DNA of 64,000 bases from Ryuthela nishihirai. Its lineage: Eukaryota; Arthropoda; Arachnida; Araneae; Heptathelidae. The translations under genes and the position numbers were made by a program. Under the pieces are notes generated by a model. It saw only the letters and a list, made by a program, of their open reading frames with translations. It searched no databases and was not told the origin of the DNA. The number at the start of each line of letters is the position of its first letter. The stretch's first letter is position 1. The stretch covers positions 13,124,001 through 13,188,000 of the forward strand of contig JAWZYU010000001.1 of assembly GCA_038380435.1 (NCBI GenBank), given 5' to 3'. This document shows, in pieces, positions 1 to 12,845 of the stretch.

Positions 1-59
1 GCTTCTAGTTGCTCAGACCTTTGCATTTATCATTTTACATGGTAAGTCTTGAATTTTTT

Positions 60-117
60 GGAAACCCAGGTCCCTTTGATCAGTAGTTAAGCATGCTAAT
101 CACTTGGTCACGGGACA
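60..117 (-). mobile_element. tRNA-derived SINE family A, head fragment
   Basis: Read on the minus strand, this is the tRNA-like head of the SINE seen more fully at 25803-26012 and 62161-62367. It shows a degraded A box and a B box of the GGGTTC type. The internal body and tail are absent, so it is a fragment. Confidence 0.6.
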
Positions 118-581
118 GTAATAATGTCTGATACGGTGGTAGTTGGTCTGTAAATGGTAGCTAGGTAGTCACTGGAAGGAGAGCTATGCACCAATCCCCT
201 GTGATGATGCATAGAACCGGCCAGGCCTAGCACCTAATGTCCAACCCCGCCTTCTCGTGGTGTGGACCGTTAGTAACTTTCAAAAGAGATACTCTATTGT
301 GGAAGTGAATGGAAGGGGAGGGCTGCCAGATTAGTGTGGCCTACTGATCTGGACAACTATGGCTACTTTTCTTTTTTTTCTACCCTGCTGAGGAGTGGTC
401 AACCACACAGGGTCCTGGTGCTGACCATATAAACCTACTGGACTGAACAGATATATGGCTCTGAGCTTGATTATGGATCCTGATTTTGCTGCACTGGTGG
501 GCTTCTGTGGAGGGAAGGTCTTGCGCTGTGTTTTCTGTTTGTTTATGGGTTGACAGCCCCAAGTGAATAGATTCACAGGAT

Positions 582-1994
582 ATGTTTATCAGCTGGTGGA
601 TAATCCTGAGCAGAAGTCATCGCAGGCACCTGAACTCTTTGCTTCTATTGGCATCGTCAAATTCTACAATGGAGGAAATTCTTCCAGTGTGGATGGCTTC
701 AGCCTTTAGTGGTGGGGGAACGGGTCTTTGCCCCATGTCTGCGATTAGGGAGCTGTTTGATATTGTCTGCATTCCCTCTCTCAATAAACATAGTTTCTTT
801 AAACATCCCACTAACTGTTTTCTCTCCATAGGTAGTTGGAATGTGAGGACTCTGCACAGAGCTTTTTCTCTTGATGTTCTCACACAAGAATTCCACCGTT
901 ATAATTTAGATATTCTCGGCTTGCAAGAGACCAGATGGACAGATAAAGGTCAGATTCTTAAAAATAATCTTAAATTTCTCTTCTCAGGGAGGAACGACAA
1001 TAAGCATCACCAAGGTGTGGGTCTGCTTCTCAGCAGAAACGCTAGCAATGCTCTTCTAGGATATGAGTGCATTAATGAAAGGTTTCTTACAGCAAAATTT
1101 CAGACAAGCGTTAAAGACTTGAATGTTATCTGCTGTTATGCCCCCACTGAGGATGCCGATGAGGATGAGAAGGATAGGTTTTATGAACAACTTCAGGATA
1201 TTTTGAATTCTGTCAAGAAAGGAGATATTACCCTTGTTCTTGGTGACTTCAATGCCAAAGTTGGTACTGACTCTGACCTTTGGGGAGGAGTAATAGGCCC
1301 TTTTGGTATTGGTAACTGCAATGGGCAACGTCTCCTACAGGTAAGTAAACTCAATGGATTCAGAATAACTAACACTTATTACAAACACCACGACATACAT
1401 AAGTACACATGGGTTTCACCTGATGGGCTGCATAAGAATATGATTGATTACATATTAATTAACAGCAAATGGGCTAGTTCTGTTAGGAATACGAGGGCAT
1501 ATAGGGAAGCTGAAATTGGATCTGACCATTACCTTGTTAAAGGTGTGTTGCAACTTAAACTTAAAAAGTGTTGTGCTAGGGTTAAAAAATTTACTTTTAA
1601 TACTGAAGCTCTGAAAGATCCAGTTATAGCCAAAGCTTACCATGATAGGTTACTTAGTCATTATGACAGTCATGGTTTGCTTACTACTGAAGTTGAGGAA
1701 GAATGGGATCATTTTAAACAGGCTTTTTTGGACACTAACAGTACTCTTTTAGGAAAAAAGGAGCAGAAGAGGCAAAATTATCTGAGTGATAAGGCACTTG
1801 AGCTTATTTCGGAAAGAAAGAACTGCAGGAATGCCCTTAATCAATACCCTACTAGTCCTAATAGAAAGCATTACAGAGACCTTAATAAACTTGTAAAGGA
1901 TCAGTTAGCTGCTGATAAGAATCTTTGGCTTTATGGTTTGGGTGACAAAGCCGAGGAAACAGATAGCACAACAGCAGAGAGCTGTACCAGATAG
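582..1994 (+). pseudogene. RTE-like LINE: AP endonuclease part of the polyprotein
   Basis: Reading frame of 470 residues. The apurinic-type endonuclease (exonuclease-endonuclease-phosphatase fold) starts near residue 84 with GSWNVRTL. It continues with LQETRW near 115, GDFNAKVG near 220 and the catalytic-type SDHYLV near 314. This domain nicks target DNA to prime reverse transcription. The first ~80 residues are weakly conserved between copies and may be leader rather than protein. Near 1950-1965 this copy has lost two bases relative to the copy at 28897-32480. That shifts the frame and gives an early stop; the RT frame continues at once in another frame. Apart from this shift the domain looks intact. 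Confidence 0.88.
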
Positions 1995-2002
1995 TTAATG
2001 TT

Positions 2003-3694
2003 TTGTGTGGTAGAAAACGGACAGGCATACAAGGATTGAAGGATAAACAAGGTAAGGTTGTAGAAGAGGAGGATTCTGTCATGGCTAGGTGGGCTGAGCA
2101 TTTCAGTGATGTTCTAAACAATGTAGTTAGTTCTACTCCCATTGTTTGCAATGATGATAGATGCATTGGTGGCTTTAATGTTGGCCCTATAACACAATCT
2201 GAAGTTATTTTGGCTGTTTCTAAACTTAAACTTCATAAATCCCCAGGGGTAGATGAAATTACTACGGAAATGCTTAGAGCTGGGAATGTTTCGGTTACCA
2301 TTTGGATGACTGAAATTCTGAATCTCTTTTATGATAAAGGCATGGTTCCTAAGGATTTTACCAGAGCTATTGTTATCCCTATTTTCAAAAAAGGTGATCG
2401 CAGTTCTTGTGATAACTATAGGGGTATCAGCCTACTCTCTGTTCCAGGTAAAGTTCTTTCCATGATTTTACTTAATAGAATTAAGAATCTGGTTGACAGT
2501 CAATTGCGTGATGAGCAATGTGGATTCAGAAGTGGTAGGGGATGTGTGGATCAGATATTTTCACTTAGGCAGATTCTTGAGAAATGTTTAGAGTTTCAGA
2601 AACCTTTGGTTCCTAGCTTTGTTGATTTCAAAAAGGCTTTCGACTCTGTTGATCGTCATAATTTGTGGTTGATTGTGAGATCATATGGTATACCAGACAT
2701 GTTAGTTAACATTATGAAAGCTCTCTATAATAACACTGAGTCGTGTGTGAGAGTTGGTAAGGCTTGTAGCAATTGGTTTAGCATTACTTCTGGTGTTCGA
2801 CAAGGGTGCATTTTGTCTCCTTTTCTCTTTAGCTTGGTTATTGATTATGTTATGCGAAATTCACTTCAAGGGAAAGATTTTGGCCTTAAATGGGCTGGAG
2901 ATACGAAAATTTCTGATTTAGATTATGCTGATGATTTAGCCCTTTTGGCAAATGATGTTGATGAGATGAACTCTTTCATTCGAGCTGTTGATGAGACTGG
3001 TAGTAGAGTAGGTTTGGTTATAAACAGAAAGAAAACTAAAGTGATGAAAATTGGTCAGGCAGCCTGTGATTCAGTTAATCTGAATGGTTGCAGTCTTGAG
3101 CAGGTGTCACAGTTTAATTTTCTTGGGAGCTATGTAACAGATAATGGTGATGTGCGGCATGAGATTAACAGACGAATAGGGATTGCTGCTGGGACTTTTA
3201 AGAACCTATGGAGAGTGTGGAGAAATAGGCGTATACACCTGAAGACTAAAATTAGACTGTATAATAGTTTGGTTCTTTCTAGGGTTAGTTATGGTAGTGA
3301 AACTTGGACACTTTGTAAACAAGATAACAGGAAACTAGATGCTTTTGATTCCAGATGCTTACACAGTATCTTGGGCATTAGGTGGTTCAACTTTGTAACT
3401 AATGATGAGATTAGGCAAAGGAGTTTGCAACCTCCTTTAAGCAGCATATTGTGCAGAGAGAGACTCCGTTGGTTTGGTCATGTTGCCCGTATGAATAATT
3501 ATAGATTGGCGAATAGAGTTATGATCAATGTGCCTAAAGGCTTCAGAAAGAAGGGGAGACCTAGGATGCGGTGGGCAGACAATGTCAAACAGGACCCTGT
3601 TAGAATTGGTGTGCAGTGGCCAGATGCAGTAGATGTAGCTCAGGATAGATTTGCTTGGAGAACTAAATTGCACGGTCTGGTTGGACCTCCGTAG
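2003..3694 (+). pseudogene. RTE-like LINE: reverse transcriptase part of the polyprotein
   Basis: Frame of 563 residues continuing the endonuclease after one frameshift. RT motifs in order: FRSGRGCVDQ (about 174), FVDFKKAFDSVD (about 205), SGVRQGCILSPFLF (about 265) and the catalytic DYADDLALLA (about 308). The C-terminal region has WTLCKQDNRKL and RLRWFGHVARM (about 490), typical of RTE-like polyproteins. No stop falls inside this frame, so the RT could be translated whole. The ATG at 2003 is probably not a natural start, because the ancestral frame reads through from the endonuclease. It is the best-preserved reverse transcriptase in the window. Confidence 0.9.
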
Positions 3695-3735
3695 CCCATG
3701 GCTGCTTGAGGATGGATGGATGGATGGTGGTAGTG

Positions 3736-5390
3736 AGCTTGGCTAAAGTAATGAGAACCTTAGGTAATGAGTTAGTTAAGAAGTCATGATTATCTTTGTT
3801 AGTAGTGTTATTATGTTTTCACAACTAAATTTTATTATCAATAGTTATTTTACTGGACTTTATCAACACACTTATTTTATGACACTTTAAAATAATAATT
3901 GCTAAAATATGAAAAAATTACAGTATAGTTGTTATTTGTTGTTTTACAAAAAGCAAACCATAAGCATTATTTATAACATAACTTTTGTCAAATACTTTTT
4001 GTTACGTAACTCTTTAAATACTGAACGAATATTGTTGAAAATTGAGAATTAAATAGATTTCATTATGATCCTTAATTATCTTCGGTCGCATTTTTCTATT
4101 ATATGCACAATAATGAACATATGTTCAATTTAATTGCATAGTCGTCAGCAGAATATTTTCAGGGTGGGGCAAAAATGCTTTCACGGTAGAGCAAATTAAT
4201 GTTTCAGGAGAGAAATATTTAGGCTGAGCTATTCATTAATGAGCGCAGTTGTGAATACAGCAATCACACATATATTATATCATAATACAAGTAAAGCTGC
4301 CCGAAAACAAAATGAAAAAAGTTTAGATGTCTTTAAAAAATTTCTTGAAAAATGTATAGAATATATGTAAGTTTCATAATTTTATTTTTTTACCTCTGTT
4401 ACCCTTATTATACTGTCAGATTCTCAAAAGGGGCATGGTCCCATTGGCAGTCCCCCTAGATCCAATCATGAATGTGTTTTTCTCAACTTTATAGATATTT
4501 CAATATATGTATATCAATGGTAAAAGAAAGCGTTAAGAAAAAATCAAGATCACATTTTGTTAAGGGAAAAAAGAGACATTTTTGGTACAACTGAGGTATT
4601 CCTCATTATTTAATATTCAGTTTTCAAAGGGGGAGGGGCTGTTAAGACATCTATAATTGTCCAAATATGTTGTATTACCTTGATTTAAGAACTGCTTGTG
4701 TGTGATTTACAGCAGAACATCAAATGATATAATAAGCCCAACTGACAAAATCCTTCAATGTTTGAGAATCAAATTGATTGATGTCAGTACTCAATTTCAT
4801 TTCTTGCCAATATGCAAAGGGAAAGAAATATCAATTTTCATGTTTATTTTTAAAGAGCAAAAACTGATTTGAAATCACCAAAAAAAAAAAAATTTCAGCT
4901 AAATTGAAAATGAAGAAGAGATTCAAGAAGCCCGATGACAATGCAATCATTAGATTATTTTCGATTTACTTATTTTTTTCTGGTATGTATGATAACCACT
5001 TTTTAAATTTAGGAATCTAATTTCTTCAGTAGGAGTTGGTTCAGTGCTGTTGAGCAACCTTACTCTCCACTAACCTTGCTTCCTATGTCATTTACATATT
5101 GCTGAACATAAATAAGTATGCACATGCAAATTTGATATGACGATACATTCCTTCTACCAGATGTAAAGCTTCTTATTGTAATTGCATACCAATGGCTGTG
5201 GCAGTCAACTGCATACTATCATTATTCGGTCCAACTAGTATCACATTCTGATACAATTCCAAAAGTTCCATACTATAACCTTTACAATGCTTGTTATTAT
5301 CATTCAAAATCTACTCCTAAAAAGGTTAAAGAAAAAAATGAAAAAATAGATGAAATTCTGCACTTTTACAGAATATAAATACAGATGCAT
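3736..5390. other. AT-rich intronic spacer
   Basis: No gene found. It lies in the intron downstream of DNAJC12 exon 4. The stretch at 4003-4085 resembles the duplicated sequence at 59552-59995 (shared words such as ATATTGTTGAAAATTGAGA), so it is probably an old interspersed repeat. There is a poly-A run at 4879-4893. I see nothing else I can support. Confidence 0.4.
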
Positions 5391-5399
5391 CAAGCAGGG

Positions 5400-7172
5400 T
5401 CAACTGCAGGTAAACAATGGTGCATGTGAATGTCATGAAATGATGTAAATAACACCTAATACTGAGCTTTGTTAATCAGTGTTATTCTTGTTCTTTAGAT
5501 GGGAAAGGCAATGGACAAGTGAGTTTGACAAAGGCCAAATTATAATGACCAGACTGCTGGGTTAGAGCATTTCTGAGATGGCAAGGCTTGTGGGGTGCTC
5601 ACAGTCAGCTGTAGTTAGTACCTTCAAAAAGTGGTCTGAGGAGGGAAAAACCACAAACTGCCAGCAAGGTGAGGGCTGACCAAGGCTCCTTGCTTTCGAA
5701 AGCACCTACATTGGGCATGTCAGCACCAATACTGACCTTGAATGATTGGAAGAAGGTCCTCTAGTCCAATGAATCTCATTTCCTGTTGCACCACGTGGAT
5801 GGCCAGTACATGTGTGTCATTTACCTAGGGAAGTGTTGGCACCAGGATGCACCATGGGACAAAAACAAGCCAGTGGAGGAAGTGTAATGCTTTCAGCAAT
5901 GTTCTGCTGGAAAACCCTGAGTCCAGTCATTCATGTGTAGGAAACTATGACATCTACCATCTACCTAAACATCACTGCAGACCAAGTATAGACCTTTAAT
6001 GGCAACAGTATTTCCCTCTATTAGTGCCTTCTTTCAGCAGGATAATGTACCATGCCACATTGCCCGGAATGTTTGAGAATGGTTCGCAGAACATGAGGAA
6101 GACTTCCAGGTATTACCCTGGCCTTCAAATTCTCCAGACATCAATCTGATCAAGCATCTGTGGTTGTGTTGGAACAGCATATCCAATCTGCAGCAGCTCA
6201 ATCATGTAACTTACAAGAGTTAAAGCATCTTCTGGTAATGTGTTAGTACCAGAAACCACAAGACACCTTTAGAAATCTTGTAGCGTCCATGCCTCGCCGG
6301 GTAATGTGATGCCCCATCGTTCACTTTTACTTTACCTTAACCAGTTTTGCTTAATTTACGCTATATTTATCATTTTGGGGATTTTTATTTCCTTTTTGGC
6401 ATCCCAGCGCTCATTTCCAAGAGTTAGGAGTTGCGCATGCGCAACTCCGATCTTCCGACTGTCACCCGCTAAAGCGCGTGCACAAGGACACGCCCCCTCT
6501 TGTGTCATAGCTTGCGTCGTTCGTTATTTTATGTAAATGTCTTTCCAGGCATGCAACATGACACGTGCGGGCCTCTGTAAGCCTCTTGTAAAAGTCTAGT
6601 GACATTTTGTCACAGTAGCACAGTAAGAGTAGCACAGAGTAGCACATAGAAAGAAACAGATAGTAAGCACACAGTGAATGGAGTAGCAGTAATGCAGAAG
6701 TGAGTGAGCTCAGTAGAGCATAAGCATGTAGCACGGAAGAGTGCTCAGTTAATGTATCTTCTTCATTGAAGTTCTGGTGAGTGATTTTTGGAAATAAATT
6801 TGTTTGTTATTTAAACCTTTTGAGTCTTTACTAATTTTTTCTCTTGAGCAACGTGAATTAAGTTTTGATTATATTTAGATATTTAAACTTGACAATCATA
6901 TCTTGGATTCTTCCTCATTAATGCTCGCTGGTATTTTGAACCCTAATTTAAGTTTATTTATTTTTTTGGCAATTTGTTAATTATTGCCTGGCGCCCATCT
7001 CAGCTATCCGGAGCATAAAACTAATCTGGATCAGAAAAAAAGGTCCAAACTTAAAAGTATTTTGCATTTCTTTGGAGCGTTACAGTAAGAGCTGTTTTGA
7101 CGGCACGTGGAGGACCAACATCATATTAGGTATGTGGTCATAATGTTTTGGCTCTTCAGGGTATAATTTATC
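5400..7172 (+). mobile_element. Tc1-like DNA transposon remnant, split by a solo LTR
   Basis: Decayed Tc1/mariner transposase reads on the plus strand from about 5500 to 6300. Readable pieces are a helix-turn-helix segment (EMARLVGCSQSA), SNESHF around the first catalytic Asp position, FQQDNVPCH around the second, and WPSNSPDINLIKHLW at the third. Frameshifts and stops are common. After the LTR (6305-7084) the 3' end resumes and closes in an inverted-terminal-type end at about 7130-7172 (GGTCATAATGTTTTGGCTC). The left terminal repeat is not recognisable. It cannot be mobile by itself. Confidence 0.82.
6305..7084 (+). mobile_element. Solo LTR A, Ty3-type family (780 bp)
   Basis: Begins TGTGATG and ends GTTACA, flanked by a 4-bp target duplication GTAA (6301-6304 and 7085-7088). 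It sits inside the 3' end of the Tc1-like transposase, so it is younger than that copy. Four other near-complete LTRs of the family are at 11666, 20196, 35225 and 50072, and LTR parts flank a gag remnant at 51217-53044. No internal region remains, as expected after LTR-LTR recombination. AATAAA-type signals lie near 6795. Confidence 0.9.
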
Positions 7173-7985
7173 TTTATTTTTTTTTTACCCTTCCACTAAG
7201 AACATTTTATCTGTTGTTATTAAAATGTGAATTATAATTAATATAAAACAAAGCCTTCTTCCTTTACTTTTGTAAGGTTCAAAGTCACCTGGATGTAGCT
7301 TTCCTTCCTTCCTTCCAGAGGGCCTTGGTCCCAGGAGAGGACAATAAACATTGCAACAATGACTAGCATGAGCAGATATTCTGGGTGTGATACTCTAGTA
7401 ATATATTAAAGTTATTATAACACCTTTTTTATATTTACGTTCTCTGCATATTCTTCAGTGGCTCTATGCTGATTTTATAAAATATAAAAATCATTTTTAT
7501 ATATCTACTAATAATCATATTTAAATTTTGTATCTGTCCTCTTTTTATAAAGAAATTTTTGGGAAAAGTTCTCTTTTCATATTTTCAACTACTGGCAACC
7601 CTAATTTAAAGGTAAAAAGAAACATCTAAATCTCATCATTTCTATTACAAATACAACTTCAGTGTCACATTCTTCCACGTAGAACTGATAGAATCTAACT
7701 GAAGAAGCAATAGGAGAAAGTACTTCTTTGGCGTGCTGGAAAATAAGTGACACAGTTCATTGTGTAGAGATGCATTCTCTCATGTATCATATTATAGGTG
7801 AATTAACATGCAAGTATTGAATTATTAGTTTTGTATCTTGATATACTCAGTAAATTAAACCTTTATGAAGAATTTCAAAAATAAAAGCAAATATTAGTTG
7901 TATCAAATTTGCCTGCTTACAAGTCAGTGTTGAACAGCTATTTTCTTCCTATATAAATCAATAATTTTAAATTTTTCAGTTCTTG
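7173..7985. other. AT-rich intronic spacer
   Basis: No gene, RNA gene or clear repeat recognised. There is a short TTCC run near 7303-7317. It lies in the intron downstream of DNAJC12 exon 4. Confidence 0.4.
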
Positions 7986-7994
7986 GCTTTTTTT

Positions 7995-10900
7995 GCATTC
8001 ACCAACCAACCATGGAGGTCCTACCAGACTGTAGGTTTTCTCTCCAAACATGTTTGTTTTGAGATAAGCTGCTGCATTTGGCCACTGTAGGACAATTCTA
8101 GCAAGTCCTGTTTGACATTGTCTGCCAACTCATCCTAGGTCTCCCCCTTTTCCTGAAGCCTTTAGGCACACTGTTCATAATACTGTTTGCCAATCGACAG
8201 CTATGCATATGGGCAACATGGCCAAACCAATGGTCTCTCTCTCTGCACAAAATGTTGCTCGAAAGAGGTTGTATCCTTCTAACCTCATCATTACTTACAA
8301 AGTACAACCACCTATCAAAGGCATCAAGTTTCTTGTTATCCTGCTTACAAAGGGTTCATGTTTCACAACCATAACTAACCTTAGAAAGAACCAAATTATT
8401 ATACAGCCTAATTTTAGTCTTTAGGTGTATACATCTATTTTTACATACTCTCCATAGATTCTTAAATGTCCCAGCAGCAATCCCTATTCTTCAATTTATC
8501 TCATGCCTCACATCATCAGTATCTGTTACATAACTCCCAAGATAATTCAACTGAGACACTTGCCCAAAAGAGCAGCCATTCAAAGCAACTGAAACACACC
8601 CATTTTCATCACTTTAGTTTTCTCTTTGTTTATACCAAACCTACTCTATTCCAGTCTCATCAAAAGCCCTAATGAAACAATTCATCTCATCTACATCATC
8701 AGCCTACAAGGCCAAATCATCTGCATAATCTAAATCAGAAATTTTGAAATCACTAGATCATTTAAGGTCAAAATCTTTTCCTTGCAAAGAATTTCATATA
8801 ACATAATCAGTAACCAAAAAGAAAAGGAGACAAAATCCACCCTTGTCTAACTACACTAGCAATGCTAAACCAATCGCTACAAGCCTTACCACTTATAACA
8901 CGACTTGGTGTGTCATTATGCTAACTAACTTGTCAGGTATTCCATATGATCTAACGATCAACCACAAATTATGTCAATCAACAGATTTTTCGAAATCTAC
9001 AAAGCTGATTTAAAGATTTCTGAAACTCTAAACATTTCTCAAGAATCTGTGTAAGTGAAAATATTTGATCAATACATCCCCTATCACTTCCAAATCCACA
9101 CTGTTCATTATGCAGTAGTCCATCACCAAATTCTTAATTTTATTAAATATAATCATCCAAAGAAATTTATCTTTAAAAAAAAAATGGGATAATTACAATT
9201 CTAGTAAAATTCTTAGGAACAACACCTTAATCATAAAAAATATTCAAAATTTCAGTCAGCCATGTGACAACATGAATGTTTCCAACTGTAACATTTTAAT
9301 GGTGATTTCATCCATCCCTGGGAATTTATGCAATTGCAAGAGAGATAGCCAAATTTGAATAAATTTTTGAAATGTGATAAAGGGTCATCATTAAAGCCAG
9401 TAATGCATCTATCCTCATTACAAACAATGTGAGTAAAAATAATTGCATTGTTTAGAACATCTCTGAAATGTTTAGTCTACCTAGCATCACAGAATCCTCA
9501 TCTTCAACCACCTCATCTTGTTTATCCCTCAATCCCTGTATACCTGTCTGCTTCTTCTCACACAATACATTAACAATCTGGTACAACCCCCTGCTGTTGT
9601 GCTCTAACTGCTTCCTCTGCTTTGTCAGCCAAGCTATCAAGCCAAAGATTCTTATCAGCTATTAATTGATCCTTTACACGTTTATTAACCTCATGAGTAA
9701 TGCCATCTGTGAGGACTAGTAGGATGTTGATTCATATTAATCCTGCACTTCTTTCTTTCAGAATACATTCTACAGCCTTATTATTCAAATAATTGTGTTT
9801 CCTTGTTCCTTTTCAACCAAAAGAGTACTTCTGGTCTCAAGAAAAGCCTGTTTAAACTTATCCCATTCTTTAACTTCATCAGTAAACAAACCACGATTGC
9901 CATAATGACTAATTAGCTTATCATGGTATGCTTTGGCTGAAACTTTGAAAGATCCAGATGTAGTGTTAAAAGAAATTCTCCTAACCTTGGCATAACATTT
10001 CTTAAGTTTCAGCTGTAAGACATTTTTGACCAGGTAATGGTCAGACCCAATTTCAGCTCCTATGTATGATCTGGTATTCCTAACCAAACTAGTCCATTTG
10101 TTGTTGATTAACATATAATCTATCATATTCCTGTGCAATCCATCAGGTGAAACCCATGTGTATTTATAAATGTTCAGGTGTTTGTAGTATGTGTTAGTTA
10201 TTCACAAATCATTAAGTTTACTTACCTTAGTAAACGTTTCCCCATTGTCATTGGAACTACCAATGCCAAAGAGACCTAAAACTCCTGCCCAAAGGTCAGA
10301 ATCAGTTTCAACTTTAGCATTGAAGTCACCTAACACAAGAGAAATATCTCCTTTTTCGCAGAATTTAAAATATCCTGAAGCTGTCTATAAAACTTATCCT
10401 TCTCGTTTTCATCAGAGTAGATGACATTCAAGTCCTTAATTTTAGTTTAAAATTTTGTTGTAAAAAACCTTTCATTAATGCACTCATATCCTAGAAGAGC
10501 ATCACTGGCATGTCTGCTGAGAAGCAAACCTACACCTTGGAGATGCTTTCCATCTTCCCTCCCTGAACAGAGAAATTTAAAGTTATTTTTAAGTATCTCA
10601 CCTTTACCTCTCCATCGTCTCTTGCAAGCCTAGAATATCTAAATTATAACGGTGGAATTCTTGTGTGAGGACATCAAGAGAATAAGCTCTGTGCAGAGTC
10701 CTCACATTCCAACTACCTATGGAGAGAAAATGGTTAATGGGATGTCTAAAGAAACTTATGTTTAATGAGAGAGGGAATGCCGATAATATCAAACAGCCCC
10801 CTAATCACAGACATGGGGCAAAGACCTGTTCCCCTACCACTAAAGGCTGAAGCCATCTACACTGGAAGACTTCCTCCAATGTAGAATTTGACAAAGCCAA

Positions 10901-11245
10901 TAGAAGCAAAGAGTTCAGGTGCCTGCGATGACCTCTGCTCAGGATTATCCGCCAGCTGATAAACATATCCTGTGAATCTATTCACTTGTGGATGTCAACC
11001 CACAAACAAACAGAAAACAAAGCAGAAGATTTTCTTCCACAGAAGCCCACCAGTGCAGCAAATTCAGGATCTCAAGCTCAGAGCCTTATTTCAGTCCAGT
11101 CCGGTAGGTTTATATGGTCAGCACCCTGTGTAGTTGATCACTCCTCAACAGGGTAGAAAAAAAAGAAAAGTAGGCATAGTTGTCCAGATCAGTAGGACAC
11201 ATACATCTGGCAGCCCTCTCCTTCCGTTCCCTTCCACAAGAGAGT
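7995..11245 (-). mobile_element. RTE-like LINE, decayed long copy (copy 2a)
   Basis: Reverse-strand copy of the family at 170-3735. The 3' end is near 8000, after a GGTT-type tail. C-terminal pieces are at 8098-8307 (FGHVAHM). RT pieces run from about 8680 to 9300 with many frame breaks. The linker is at 9452-9640, the endonuclease C-terminus at 9785-10138 (SDHYLV) and the endonuclease N-terminus at 10604-10792 (GSWNVRTL, LQET). The 5' leader is lost after about 11245. It is clearly older than copies 1 and 3, with stops and indels throughout, and is not functional. Confidence 0.88.
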
Positions 11246-11353
11246 ATCTACATAAATATTTAATCGCTTTAGTAATGAATTATTATATATGAATTTGGCT
11301 GGCACATTATAATGAACATTCAACGTACATTGAATGTACGAATGAACATTCAC

Positions 11354-12845
11354 ATACCTGCAGAGAGAAAATAATTAGTAGGATTTTTAAAGAAACTTGG
11401 TTTATTGAGAGAGGTATGGCCAACAATATCAAACAGACCCTTGATTGAAAGCATGGAGCAAAGACCTGTTCCCCCACCACTACAGGCTGAAGCCACTCAT
11501 GCCTCCATTGCTGGTAGGAACTTCAGGCACCACTTTTCAAGTGTACCTTTTCAAGAAACATATGACCTGCCTGAGACACATTACTACAGTTTAGGATTGG
11601 CAATGCCCAACTAGCTAAGTGAGATTTCACTTAGGCTATATCAGCTACCTCACATCAGGTACCTGTGTAACGCTCCAAAGATTTGAAATACTTTTAAAGT
11701 TTATTAAGTTTTGGACCCTTTGTCTGATCCAATAATTATTTAAGCTCTGGATAGCTGAGTCGGGCACCAGGCAATAATTAACAAATTGCCAAAAAATAAA
11801 GTTCAATTAGGGTTCAAAATACCAGCAAGCGTTAATGAGTAAGAATTCAGAAATATCAAATGATTGTCAAAATTTAATGTTAATTCTAATCAAAACAATT
11901 AACATTGCTCAAGAGAAAAAATTAGTAAAGATTCAAAAAGTTTCATTAACAAAGAAAATTAATTTTCAAAAACACTCACCAAAACTTCAATGAAGAAGAT
12001 ACTACATCATTTCTACAAACTCTTCAACAAAACTACATTCTTTCTCAACTAACTCAAAACTATGCTCTCTCTTTGTGCTTCTCTAACTGACTCTGATTGT
12101 GCTCTAATTGTGCTGCTGTGACTAACATGTCACTAGGTTATAACAAGAGGCTACAAAGCCAGCACATGTCATGTTGCACGCTGGGAAAGACATTTGCATA
12201 AATCGATGATCGGCGCAAGCTATGACGCAAGAGTGGGCGTGTCCTTGTACATGCGCTTTAGCGGGTGACAATCGAAAGTTCGGAGTTGCACATGCGTAAC
12301 TCCTATGCTCTTGGAAACGAGTGCTGTGATGCAAAAAATGAAATAAAAAATCCCCAAAATGATAAATATAACATAAATTAAGCAAAACTGGTTAAGGTAA
12401 AGTAAAAGTGAATGAGGGGGCATCACACCTGCAATGGCCTCTGATCAGGATTATCCACCAGCTGATATAAGGTATCCTGTGCCTCTGTTCACTCAGGGCT
12501 GGCAACCCACAAGCAAAACAAAAAACACAGCAGCAGATTTTTTCTCAATAGAAGCCCAACAATGCAGCAAATCCAGGATCCATAATTAAGCTCAAAGCCA
12601 TAAATCAGTTCAGTCTAGTGGGTATAAATGGTCAGCACCCTGTCAAGTTGACCACTCCTCAGCAAGGCAGGAAAAAAAGGAAAAAGTGGCCATAGATGAC
12701 CAGATCAATAGGCCTCCCCTTCCATTCCCTTGCAAAAGGTACTAACGGTGTGCACAAGAAGGCAGGGTCAGATATTAGGTGCTAGATCTGGCCAGTTATG
12801 TACATCATCATAGGAGATTGGCACATAGCTCTCCTTCCAGTTTAT
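11354..12845 (-). mobile_element. RTE-like LINE, 5' fragment (copy 2b), split by a solo LTR
   Basis: Carries only the leader and start of the endonuclease frame, matching the 5' part of copy 3 (31755-32480). The two halves, 11354-11665 and 12428-12845, meet at a 4-bp duplication CCTG made by the LTR. The sequence around the insertion matches copy 3 closely, so this copy belongs to the longer-leader subfamily, not to that of copy 1. The rest of the element is absent. Confidence 0.82.
11666..12427 (-). mobile_element. Solo LTR B, Ty3-type family (762 bp)
   Basis: Minus-strand copy. On the plus strand it runs from TGTAACGCTCC to CATCACA, between the 4-bp duplication CCTG at 11662-11665 and 12428-12431. 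It interrupts RTE-like copy 2b at a point where copy 3 is continuous, so the empty site is visible in this window. Confidence 0.9.

Larger units (their letters stand above)
170..3735 (+). mobile_element. RTE-like non-LTR retrotransposon, near full length (copy 1)
   Basis: Autonomous LINE copy of about 3.55 kb. The start near 170 is set by alignment with the 5' ends of the reverse copies at 32480 and 12845, which share the start CTGGAAGGAGAGC. A 5' untranslated region runs to about 580. Endonuclease and reverse transcriptase reading frames follow. The 3' end is a short tail of repeated GGAT after the stop at 3694. A microsatellite tail instead of poly-A, plus a single endonuclease-RT polyprotein, is the usual RTE-type layout. 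The clade is inferred from protein style, not from a tree. Confidence 0.85.
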
